This document shows, one piece after another, positions 12,937 to 23,318 of a stretch of 64,000 nt of DNA; positions within the stretch are counted from its first letter, which is position 1; each line of letters begins with the position of its first letter. Position numbers and translations under genes: made by a program. The stretch is taken from assembly GCA_037389465.1 (NCBI GenBank), contig JAZARR010000152.1, forward strand, positions 744,001-808,000, written 5' to 3'. The notes under the pieces were generated by a model. That model worked only from the letters and a program-made list of their open reading frames with translations. It was not told the origin of the DNA and made no database searches. Source of the DNA: Baylisascaris procyonis (Eukaryota > Nematoda > Chromadorea > Rhabditida > Ascarididae).

Positions 12937-14487
12937 AATGGTTAAATTTTTACCCGTGGAAGTGGGTGAGTTTTTACCTGTGGAAATGGTAACCTTTTAC
13001 CCGTAGAAATGGGTAAATTTCCCGTAAGAATGCTGGTAAATTTTTACCCGTAGAAACGGGTAAAGTTTTACACGTAGAAATGGGTGAGTTTTTACCCGTA
13101 GAAATGGGTAAACTTTCACCCGTAAAGATGGGTAAATTTTTACCCGTAAAAATGGGTAAATTTTTACCCGTGGAAGTGGGTGAGTTTTTACATGTGGAAA
13201 TGGTAACCTTTTTCCCGTAGAAATGGGTAAATTTCCCGTAAGAATGCTGGTAAATTTTTACCCGTAGAAACGGGTAAAGTTTTACACGTAGAAATGGGTG
13301 AGTTTTTACCCGTAGAAATGGGTAAATTTTTACCCGTAGAAACGGGTAAAGTTTTACACGTAGAAATGGGTAAATTTTCACCCGTAAAGATGGGTAAAAT
13401 TTTACCCGTAAAAATGGGTAAATTTTTACCCGTAAAAATGGGTAAATTTTTAGACCTAGAAATGGGTAAATTTTTACCCGTAAAAATGGGTGTTTTAACC
13501 CGTGAAAGTGGGTAAATTTTTACACCTAGAAATGGGTAAATTTTTACCCGTAAAAATGGGTAAATTTTTACCCGTAAAACTGGGTAAATTTTTACACCTA
13601 GAAATGGGTAAATTTTTACCCGTAAAATAAGTAAATTTTTACCCGTAAAAATGGGTAAATTTTTACCCGTAAGAATGGGTAAATTTTTACCCGTAGAAAT
13701 GGGTAAATTTTTACCCGCAAGAATGGGTAAATTTTTACCCGTAGAAATGGGTGAGTTTTTACCCGTAGAAATGGGTAAATCTTTACCCGTAGAAATCTGT
13801 AAATTTCCACTCGTGGCAAATTTCTACCCGTAAAAATGGGTAAATTTTTACCCGTGGAAGTGGGTGAATTTTTACCCGCAGTAGTGGGTAAATTTTTACC
13901 CGTAAGGATGGGTAAATTTTTACTCGTAGAAATGGGTAAATTTTTACCCGTGAGAATGTGTAAATTTTTACCCGTGAGAATGGGTAAATTTTTACCCGTA
14001 GAAATGGGTAAATTTTTACCCGTAAAAGTCTGTAAATTTTCACTCGTGGCAAATTTCTACCCGTAAAAATGGGTAAATTTTTACTCTCAGAAATGAGTGA
14101 ATTTTTACCCGTGGAAATGAATGAATTTTAGCCCGTGGAAATGGGTAAATTTTTACCCGTAGAAATGGGTAAATTTTTACCCGTAGAAATGGGTAAATTT
14201 TTACCCGTAAAAATGGCTAAATTTTTACCCGTTGAAATGGTTAAATTTTTACCCGTAGAAATGGGTAAATTTTCACCCGTAATAATGGGTAAGTTTTTAC
14301 CCGTAGAAATGGGTAAATTTTTACCCGTAGAAGTGGGTAAATTTTTACCCGTAAGAATGGGTAAATTTTTATCCGTTGAAATGAGTAAATTTTCACCAGT
14401 AAAAATGGGTAAATCTTTGCCCGTAGAAATGAGTAAATTTTCACCCATAAACATGGGTACATTTTTACTCCTAAAAGTGTGTACTAA

Positions 14488-14539
14488 ATGTACCCATTTT
14501 TAGGGGCGAAAATGTACCCATTTTTAGGGGTAAAAATGT
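14488..14539 (-). repeat. Right terminal inverted repeat of the satellite element
   Basis: The orientation of the unit flips here. It reads atgtacccatttttagggg twice, the reverse complement of the left end. The switch point near 14480-14490 itself makes a near-palindrome, gggtac...gtac|taaat|gtaccc. Confidence 0.8.
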
Positions 14540-14929
14540 CATAGTGTAAATTATTCATGCTTGCATTGCTTAACATTGTGATTATCTCGCTCAGAGACAG
14601 CATTCACTTCATTCTTTATGAAAAATGAATGTGAAATGCTTGCCGTTATAAGGTTTTATTGATCGATGTTCATTGTGTTCCGGAAACGGCGCTAATGTCA
14701 CGATATCATTCGGGATAGTACAAATAATAGTTGTTGAGCTTCAAGTAGCTTTGTGGTGCATTGATGCTCGTCGTTTTGAAATAATCTCCATTTTTGGGAT
14801 CTAGCGTAGATTCTATTTTTTTTGATACATCACCCCCTCCCCCTATCCCCCATTATCCCTCCATATCCCTCGTATGATCCCTACATTTATATCTACCTTA
14901 CTATTCAGCTCTCTCGTTTCTTAATGCGC

Positions 14930-15140
14930 GTGTTGCATTCAAATATTCGCTGATACACGCGCGTATGCCCGGGCAATGGCGAGATGAGCAGACAAAAAAT
15001 GGAAATAGTATGGGCGCAGACGGCAAGCGAAGAAGAAATAGTTCGAGCGTCGTCGTTTTGATCGGTATGAAGATATTGGCAACACGCGACGCTTGCAATC
15101 ATTCTCACGTTCGCGCGTCTCTATCGAATGCGTGCGCCAT
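14930..15140. promoter_or_regulatory. CpG-richer promoter-like stretch, copy 1
   Basis: Dense in cgcg, gcgc and tcgtcg words against AT-rich flanks (for example cacgcgcgtatgcccgggca and gacgcttgcaatcattctca). It is followed by T-rich sequence and an ATG frame. The role is inferred from composition and position only. Open frames on both strands here look incidental. Confidence 0.3.
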
Positions 15141-15324
15141 CAGTGGTTTTGAAGTGTTCATTGTTGTTATAGGTTTCTTTTTGTGATGTGCTATACGTCA
15201 ATTTTTCTTTTAAGTATTGGTTTTTATGTTGTTCATCTTTAATTTGTGCCTAATTTTTACATTAATGCTTTTGTGTTTTTATTTTATTGCATGAGGTTTA
15301 CCGTAGTTATTGCCCCTATAACCC

Positions 15325-15466
15325 ATGGTGGCCTTCAGTCGTTTGCGGTCTTTCAAAATGACATATTTTCGAAGGAATTTTTTGAAAAATCAACGGTCTT
15401 ATGCCTTCCTAAATTATATGATGGGCATATATACCAGAGAAAAATCGAGAAGGGGAAAATTATGTG
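15325..15466 (+). CDS. Candidate small 5' exon, unknown product, copy 1
   Basis: ATG 15325 opens a basic frame (MVAFSRLRSFKMTYF, then KSRRGKLC) that runs to a strong donor TTATGTG|GTAAGG. Product not recognised. It could be an alternative first exon or a spliced 5' leader of brm. Joined to the brm exon-1 acceptor it would not be in frame with the brm ATG. Weak evidence of coding. Confidence 0.2.
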
Positions 15467-16128
15467 GTAAGGAGGTGACTTATTGCCCACCCGGTCAAGT
15501 AGTAAAAGTAAATCCAATAATTAAGTGAATGAATGCAGTCCAACACTTTTCACTAAATTATTCCAGTATGATAGCCAGAATATTCTATAGTTCCATTAGT
15601 AGTGCTCCTCGAACTCCCTCAAATCTATATTTAGATGACCTCATAGGTGGGAGTTATCAATAGCCAAGAGCAGGACCATCGTTTACTTGGGTTATTCAAA
15701 TCCCCATCAGCCATGTATTGAGAAATTCTAGTTCCTTATCAGCGATCAAGGATTTTTCGCCTTCATAGAGGAGGGGAGAGAACTTCGTGGATTAGCTTAT
15801 CGATGATATAATTCGCTTATTAAAGTGCTTTAAAATGGATCCCATCTGTGCACCTGGACTGTTAAAGCTCATTCCCACACTATACTTAGATGTACAACTG
15901 AAATCTGTAATATTTTCCTTTATTTAGTATGTAATAGGAATTAGTATCGCTTATGTTTAATGAAATTTTTGTGTGCTTAATATATTTGTGATCTCAAGCG
16001 CATATTACCTGAATTCTGTATTAGATATTAAATAACCTGAATCACCGATAATTGTTAGTCTCCCTCCCCCCCCCCCTCCCGGTGAAATGGTTAGGCCCAC
16101 TTAGATTCTCTATTAGGTAGGTAACCTG

Positions 16129-16751
16129 AATCATCATAAATGTTTTCTTCGATAGAACCTGTAGAAATTCATCCCTCACAAAATTTACTTTTATTATACG
16201 AGTAAGTATTATGTTATAGAAGTTTTTGTTTTTCTATGTTTTAATTTACTATCGTCAACAAAACGGTTGAAATTTTTTTGTTATCGTTTGAGAACAATTG
16301 TGATTCAGCTGCCTACTTTTATAGAATTGTGTGGAAAGGTTATGTTGTTTTATTAAATGAGTCTAAATTAGATGTGAAAATTGATTTTTTCTATCTATTG
16401 GACAATGAAAATCGCCAAGAAAGATTGATAAGAGTGTGTTAGGAGGATCATCCTTCTTCGGGGATCAATTTTTGCTCTGAATGCCAATGGCCATTTCCCA
16501 TATTTGGCTTGCCTAAGCTCTGTTTATTATAATCATTGCTTTTCATTCCATACAAAGGTTTTTTTATTCAAAGAAAACGTTTTACAGTTTGGTCATTTTA
16601 TAGCTATCTTGTTGTTGCGTTTTTGCAAATGTTTCTTTTATTCTATAGCAATATATTTAGGTGAGATACTTATAAACTTATAATGCTGCACATTTCTGAG
16701 GTAGGGGCGATTTTCTTTGGATGGTTATAAATATTTCGAATTGTGCATTTG
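16129..16751. other. Spacer between the duplication copies
   Basis: About 620 bp of AT-rich sequence with no convincing coding frame or repeat. Nothing recognisable. Confidence 0.6.
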
Positions 16752-17126
16752 TTCATGCTTGCATTGCTTAACATTGTGATTATCTCGCTCAGAGACAGCA
16801 TTCACTTCATTCTTTATGAAAAATGAATGTGAAATGCTTGCCGTTATAAGGTTTTATTGATCGATGTTCATTGTGTTCCGGAAACGGCGCTAATGTCACG
16901 ATATCATTCGGGATAGTACAAATAATAGTTGTTGAGCTTCAAGTAGCTTTGTGGTGCATTGATGCTCGTCGTTTTGAAATAATCTCCATTTTTGGGATCT
17001 AGCGTAGATTCTATTTTTTTTGATACATCACCCCCTCCCCCTATCCCCATTATCCCTCCATATCCCTCGTATGATCCCTACATTTATATCTACCTTACTA
17101 TTCAGCTCTCTCGTTTCTTAATGCGC

Positions 17127-17337
17127 GTGTTGCATTCAAATATTCGCTGATGCACGCGCGTATGCCCGGGCAATGGCGAGATGAGCAGACAAAAAATGGA
17201 AATAGTATGGGCGCAGACGGCAAGCGAAGAAGAAATAGTTCGAGCGTCGTCGTTTTGATCGGTATGAAGATATTGGCAACACGCGACGCTTGCAATCATT
17301 CTCACATTCGCGCGTCTCTATCGAATGCGTGCGCCAT
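17127..17337. promoter_or_regulatory. CpG-richer promoter-like stretch, copy 2
   Basis: The duplicate of 14930-15140, about 1.3 kb upstream of the brm start codon. It has a few substitutions, such as cacgttcg to cacattcg. It is a candidate brm promoter or 5' UTR region. Confidence 0.3.
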
Positions 17338-17521
17338 CAGTGGTTTTGAAGTGTTCATTGTTGTTATAGGTTTCTTTTTGTGATGTGCTATACGTCAATT
17401 TTTCTTTTAAGTATTGGTTTTTATGTTGTTCATCTTTAATTTGTGCCTAATTTTTACATTAATGCTTTTGTGTTTTTATTTTATTGCATGAGGTTTATCG
17501 TAGTTATTGCCCCTATAACCC

Positions 17522-17663
17522 ATGGTGGCCTTCAGTCGTTTGCGGTCTTTCAAAATGACATATTTTCGAAGGAATTTTTTGAAAAATCAACGGGCTTATG
17601 CCTTCCTAAATTATATGATGGGCATATATTCCAGAGAAAAATCGAGAAGGGGAAAATTATGTG
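17522..17663 (+). CDS. Candidate small 5' exon, unknown product, copy 2
   Basis: Duplicate of the frame at 15325, with the ATG and the GTAAGG donor kept. The two differences seen in the coded peptide (RSYAF/RAYAF and IYTRE/IYSRE) both change the amino acid, so there is no sign of protein-level constraint. Confidence 0.2.
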
Positions 17664-18655
17664 GTAAGGAGGTGACTTATTGCCCACCCGGTCAAGTAGT
17701 AAAAGTAAATCCAATAATTAAGTGAATGAATGCAGTCCAACACTTTTCACTAAATTATTCCAGTATGATAGCCAGAATATTCTATAGTTCCATTAGTAGT
17801 GCTCCTCGAACTCCCTCAAATCTATATTTAGATGACCTCATAGGTGGGAGTTATCAATAGCCAAGAGCAGGACCATCGTTTACTTGGGTTATTCAAATCC
17901 CCATCAGCCATGTATTCAGAAATTCTAATTCCTTACAGCGATCAAGGATTTTTCGCCTTCATAGAGGAGGGGAGAGAACTTCGTGGATTAGCTTATCGAT
18001 GATATAATTCGCTTATTAAAGTGCTTTAAAATGGATGCCGTCTGTGCACCTGGACTGTTAAAGCTTATTCCCACACTTTACTTCGATGTATAGCTGAAAT
18101 CTGTAATATTTTCCTTGCTTTAGTATGTAATAGGAAGTAATATCGCTTATCTTTAATGAAATTTTTGTATGCTTAATATATTTGTGACCTCGAACACGTA
18201 TTACCTGGATTCTCTAGTAGATACTAAATAACCTGTATCACCGATAATTGTTAGTCCCCCTCCCCCGGTGAAATGGTTAGGCCCACTTAGATTCTCTATT
18301 AGGTAACCTGCGTGCGTCATCACTTACAAACATCTCAGTTTATTGCAATAAACGCTTTCATGGTATCACTCAGTTTCGCTGTATTGAAACTGATTCTCCA
18401 AAAAAAACTTTATTTGGGGACTCATGGATTTCTGAACCCTAAGTGACAGGTATACCTCCATACCTGAATTGAAACAATAGCACTTTTGAAGTGAGATAAT
18501 TTTTTGCTCCTCGAATCAACTTTCTTATGTATGTTATTTTTTAATCGTCTAATGCTTATTATGTTGTTCGATTCGTCGAAAACACGCTTATTCATGTGTT
18601 TAGAATGTTTTACCTAATAATTCATAAAAACGCGGTTTTTTGTTTTTTGTTTGAG

Positions 18656-18661
18656 GTAATG
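18656..18661 (+). promoter_or_regulatory. Putative trans-splice or 5' UTR acceptor of brm
   Basis: A long T/G tract, gtttttgttttttgtttgag, ends 3 nt before the ATG at 18659. A 3' splice site this close to the start codon is what spliced-leader addition looks like in nematodes. An ordinary 5' UTR intron would look the same. The base before AG is G, which is unusual. Confidence 0.5.
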
Positions 18662-18920
18662 GACGAAAGTGCACAAAAATATGCAGGTGCACCTGCCGTT
18701 GGCGCACCGCAATATATTGCTGCGCCGGTTGGCTATGCACCAATGCAATATGCCCCGGAGACACAGCAGATGCCGTATCCGGGTCAAGTGCAACAAGGTA
18801 TGACCGCACAAGAAGTGGCAATTGCGAAGCTCGAAAATTCCATTACGAGTATGGAAGAACAACAGATGACTAACGATCCTCGTTATGCGCAAATGCTGCA
18901 ACTTAAGCATAAAATTACAG
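18659..18920 (+). CDS. swsn-4: brm exon 1 (start)
   Basis: ATG at 18659, donor ATTACAG|GTGAGT, leaves one base. It encodes a low-complexity Ala/Pro/Gln/Tyr N-terminus. The earlier in-frame ATG at 18605 lies upstream of the acceptor-like site and is not preferred. Confidence 0.85.
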
Positions 18921-21900
18921 GTGAGTGATAGCTTATAGATCATTTGGTGAAAATAAGGGTTGGGTTGATAGAGTTTATCTGTTTTTCTTTCTCTATGCTG
19001 GTTGAGGTTTTTTCATAATTACAATACATTTATGCAAATCTCCTTCACGCAGTGATTGTTGTTCAGATGTTTTCATTACTAGGGGAAACCAAATTACAGG
19101 AGTTAATTTTTACCCTTTTTGCTGAAAACCTAGTATAGGTCATGAGCTTATACTGTTGAAGGACAAGGGCATAGCTGATTTATGCAGTTGAAGGGCAACA
19201 AATGGGTTACATGGGGAGTTGGGTGATAGCCATCACTGCCCCCTGCCTTCTAAAATTCTAAAAATAATTTTAGGACCAATTCTTTATCCCCATGCATGTT
19301 TCCCACGGTATAATTTTCACCGGTTATGTCGTCGGTTAGTGGTTTATAGTTGGAGGACTAGATGCTGTATATATGGTGTGACTTGAATTAGTATAGATGT
19401 CATTGCATATAAAAGGATGAGGAAAAAGATTAACAGAAAGCATATTACCTATCAATATGTAGATTTGCGTATTAATTGATATTATCCAAAATCAAAGGTG
19501 ATAGCCAATAACCTTCATTGATCATCGTGTTGATCCTGCAATTCGAGAACGAGTTGTAGATGCTAAAAGTGCGTTGAATTTATGTATTTCACAGCGTTGT
19601 AGTCGACAAGTTTGTCTTTAGAATGCTTTTTCTACCCATTGATTCAATAAAAATATGGGCACGTTATTGGGTATTTTTGTTATTTTTTACAATTTATGAA
19701 ACTGAATGAAATTACAAAGGCGCATATTGTGCCATCTCTTCTAATGTGCTTTTCTGTTTATATTCTTTCCCAATTGCTAATGGACCTATCCACAGAGGTT
19801 GGTAAAAACGGTAGGATTAGACATTCGCCGATTGCGGCTATCATTGCTGAAAGTAGTTACAATATTTGGCTGCCTAAGTGACTGATTTAACCGATACTTT
19901 GATTGAATTTTATCACTTATATAAATTTGATGGATGAATGTCTATGTGAGAAACTCGATCAGTATTCGAATGAATGGCTTCCGAACATAGGCATACACCT
20001 TTAAGCGGAACGATGATTGAGACTAGGGTAGATTTTTATCTGCTTGTTTTACAGGCATACCACCTCCTGAAGCTACTGTGAAGCAGGAGGTGCCATCAAA
20101 GGAAGCAACTGAGGCTTGCTTCACACCCGAGCAAATGAACCAGTTAAGAGCACAGGTATTTCGTTTATTAAGTTAGCATGCATTTATGAAATCTGAAATT
20201 TGCATTTAGCAGATAAAGTAGTAATGCGGTAGTTGGTGGGGCTTAAAATTTATAATTTTTGCACCCAAAATTTTTTGAAACTTATGACTGAAATATAAAT
20301 CTCAAAGGTTCCGGGGGGTTATTTGGTGATCTCTTGGTATTGAGGTGCATCTAATATTCCTCCTAACTTTAATATAACGCAGAAGGAGCTTGTAGCATAA
20401 CACCCATACGGCGTAGGTATATGTTCCGCCTAGTGAAGTAACACATACCTGCATGATATGTAGCCGTACGGCAAATATTGCTATAAATCTCGAGTCATAA
20501 TGGACGTCCATGGGCTGTGATTTTTGCAGGATTGTTGGGTAGATGTTATTTGAGTAGAAAACATGGATTTGAAAAGAAGTTTAATTTTCTCGCCATAATA
20601 TAGCAGGTCACAATAAATGATCATGGTCCTTCAATTTCTAAATAATTCGTTGCACTGAAAGTGATGAAAGATGTTAATGAGAAGGGTACTGCAGGAGGAA
20701 GAGGATTAATTGGGAAGAGACTTTTCTCTCTATATATTCGTCAAGGTGTGCTTCAAAGGTGTTTACTCGAAGATGTATTCGAAATCCAGAGGTCCAAAGG
20801 CCAAAGATAAAGATATATTAATGGTGAGATTTATTCCAGGTTGGTGCATATAAGCAGTTAGCGCGACAGGAGCCATTAGCACCTTCATTGGCGTCGAGAG
20901 CAATAACAAAGGTGACGACATTGCTACCTGATCCATACGATTATCCGGCCGAGAGTGAGAACGGCGAAAAATTGCCATACGATTTGATGAAAGTCCTCTC
21001 TCTACATCAGCAACGTGCCAATAGAGCGACTGCTTTACCACCTCCACCTGGGATTGATCCTCAAACAATACTCAAGGAACGCGAATATAGGTTTGCTTAT
21101 TCCATTTCATTGTTGAGGTGTCGATTCGTTGATTTGGAATATCGATTTTCGCATCCTTTATTTTGATTATGAAAACGATAGGGACTTATTTGTGAGGAAG
21201 AAATGAAGGCCATCTTTGACGAGTTAAATTGAGGGTTGATTCATAAGCTTGATTGGTAAAAATTTGATAAATGAGAACGGTTTTACTATTTGAAAATAAT
21301 TAGGAAACTATGCATTATATGTAGGTGTAAATATCGCTAGTTGAATTCAGCATATTGGAGGTACGTTTCACGTCTACTGAATTGGGCGTTTAGTTCGTCT
21401 ACGTAGCTGCATTTGCATTCTGTCATGTTAATCCAGGTTTAACTGAACTTTGTCACTGTTAGGCCATTTTGGTAAGTAGTTTGGCGAATGGATTGCCATA
21501 GGGAATTGGAGGCGAAAGGAAAGGTAAGGGGGGGGGGGCGGAGGCGAACTATTGTGATTGGTGCATGAGGCGGCAGGTAGCTGAAGGCAAAGGGATGAAA
21601 TGTTGTGTCTTGAGTTGAGGTTATCCAAGTTTGTTCCCTTAAGGGCGGAAAACTTTCTTAATTTGTGGTGGAAATCTGCTATTTCATTGTAATTTTAGCC
21701 ACCTACTAGTACCACTAACCCTGGTTACTCTTTACGTCTAATAATCTGTGGACGTCTATTTGGTCATAAGAACTGAAATAGACGATGTTTGACTAAAGGC
21801 TAAGGCTAAAGGCATGATAAAGGCAGAGGTAAAATTTTTGGACTATGCAGTGTAATGGTTTTATACGTAAGTTCTAAAGTGATGACGTTGAAGGATTCAA

Positions 21901-23243
21901 AATCGAATAGGGGCACGAATCGCGTTGCTGAGCAATTTACCTGCCGATATTAGCGCTCACCTTCGTCTCAAAGCTGAGATCGAACTTCGTGCTCTTCGGC
22001 TTTTGAATCTTCAAACTCAGGTCAAGTTTTTAATTGTTTATTCCGTCTGTTGTTGTTGCTAAATTTCTTGAAGTGATTAAAAAGGAGGCGATCCACAATC
22101 CCTGCCCATGTTTTGATGTTTCGTTAATTAAGAGGGTTTAGATTCACTTTGGATTCTTGTTTAATTACCTGAAAGGTTTGACAGGTCTGTAAAGTAAACG
22201 TCGGTGATTTAAATCTATCCTGCCAACATCGATTCTCATTTACTTTCTTGTTTATATTTATTTGTTTGTTACTGTTTATCCAAATGCCTTCTTCAACATA
22301 CTTGCACTTTTGAATGTATCGGTGGCAAATATGTGCTAGTATGGATTAACGGCGCATTTTCATCACGAGTTTTTCAGCCAATCGTATTCGATTGTAGCCG
22401 AATGCAGTTTAAAAAATTTCACTCAAGATTTAATAAAAGAAACATTTTTGCGACCAAATTTTAATTAAAGAGGAGGGTAGAAGTTGCATTCAGTATACGT
22501 CGATCGCTATTTGAGTTTGCCGAATCATCATAAAAGAATGTTGAAAATTATTTTCCCTAAAATCCAGCCAGTATTTCCAATAATTTGTTTGCTCTTAAAG
22601 GTTCGAAATGAGGTGATGAATGCTTTGAAAAGAGATACAACACTGGAAACAGCACTTAATCCATACGCATATCGACGTACCAAACGACAGTCGTTACGTG
22701 AGGCACGCGTGACTGAAAAGCTCGAAAAGCAACAGAAAGTGGAACAGGAGAGACGTCGACGACAAAAGCACACCGATCTTCTGCAGGCGATTGTGCAACA
22801 TGCTAAGGAATTCAAGGAGTTCCACAGAAATAATCAGGTACGGTCTTTTTTCTGAAGTTGTTTTGTAGTTTTATAGTTTTTTTTTTTTTTTTGGTTCAAT
22901 GAGGCTTTAAGTTGAATAGGCAGCATTTCCATCAGGATGTTTTGCGAGGGGAGGGGGGATGGAGGTGGATTTCGCATGCTTGGATTTTGTTGTTGAAGGA
23001 TTTTATCCAACCTGTTTTACATACATGACGAGCCTACCCTTTATTCGCTGCTCTTTTTTATAGGTTCATTGCATCCCAAAAAAGAAATAAATGTGCTTCG
23101 TTTGCCACACTGGTGCTCAATAATTCCGCAAGGAAGGTATTCGTGCATAATATATTCCGATGAAATTGTCTCATCTTTCGTTTTTATTTGCATTTGAGAC
23201 TGCAGAGAAGTTGTAGTTGAGTAGGGAGAAGTTTGGTATAAAG

Positions 23244-23318
<75 letters not shown>

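Larger units (their letters stand above)
5232..14480. repeat. 24-bp satellite array, unit GGGTAAATTTTTACCCGTAGAAAT-like
   Basis: The monomer is 24 bp with consensus gggtaaatttttacccgtag plus aaat. By length the block would hold about 390 monomers. Each unit contains the palindrome GGGTAAATTTTTACCC (7-bp arms), and neighbouring units form a second one, TTTACCC-8 nt-GGGTAAA. Variants include aagaat, aaagat, gaaagt, ctagaaat and 1-2 bp indels. Because 24 is a multiple of 3, several frames on both strands stay open and read as FLPVEMGK, STGKNLPI or FLRVKIYP repeats. These have no start, splice or codon evidence of being genes. Confidence 0.97.
5225..14550. mobile_element. Satellite-filled element with inverted termini
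   Basis: The block begins TTTACAC (5225-5231) and ends GTGTAAA (14544-14550). Just inside are 52-bp inverted copies at 5244-5295 and 14488-14539, which differ at two bases. Everything between is the 24-bp satellite. No transposase frame is visible, so if it is a transposable element it is non-autonomous. An obvious target-site duplication was not found: the left flank reads gatgatcg and the right flank ttattcat. An alternative is a plain satellite array whose right end was inverted during rearrangement. Confidence 0.5.
14554..16128. repeat. 1.57-kb direct duplication, copy 1
   Basis: Starts ttcatgcttgcattgcttaa three bases after the satellite element ends and finishes near agattctctattaggta. 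It matches copy 2 at 16752-18312 with only scattered substitutions and small indels, and is more diverged near the right end. It contains a CpG-richer stretch (about 14930-15140) and an ATG frame at 15325 ending at a GTAAGG donor. Confidence 0.92.
16752..18312. repeat. 1.57-kb direct duplication, copy 2
   Basis: Second copy of 14554-16128, starting at the same ttcatgcttgc word. It ends about 340 bp before the brm start codon. It is therefore the copy most likely to hold the working brm promoter if the unit is promoter DNA. Confidence 0.92.

Noticed and set aside
5232..14480. CRISPR array or telomere-like repeat
   Set aside because: There are no unique spacers between repeats, the monomer is not a telomeric hexamer, and the context is eukaryotic.
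5370..14503. Dozens of long open frames reading MGKFLPVE, STGKNLPI or FLRVKIYP repeats
   Set aside because: They arise because the monomer is 24 bp. Frames are open on both strands at once, frame changes follow monomer indels, and there is no splice, start or codon signal.
14901..15108. Minus-strand frames in both 1.57-kb copies
   Set aside because: Overlapping open frames on both strands in a CpG-rich stretch, with no splice or family support.
21911..22020. brm exon 4 starting at the nearer aatag|GGG acceptor
   Set aside because: It breaks frame with exon 3. The upstream gttgaag|GATTC acceptor restores a family-like sequence.
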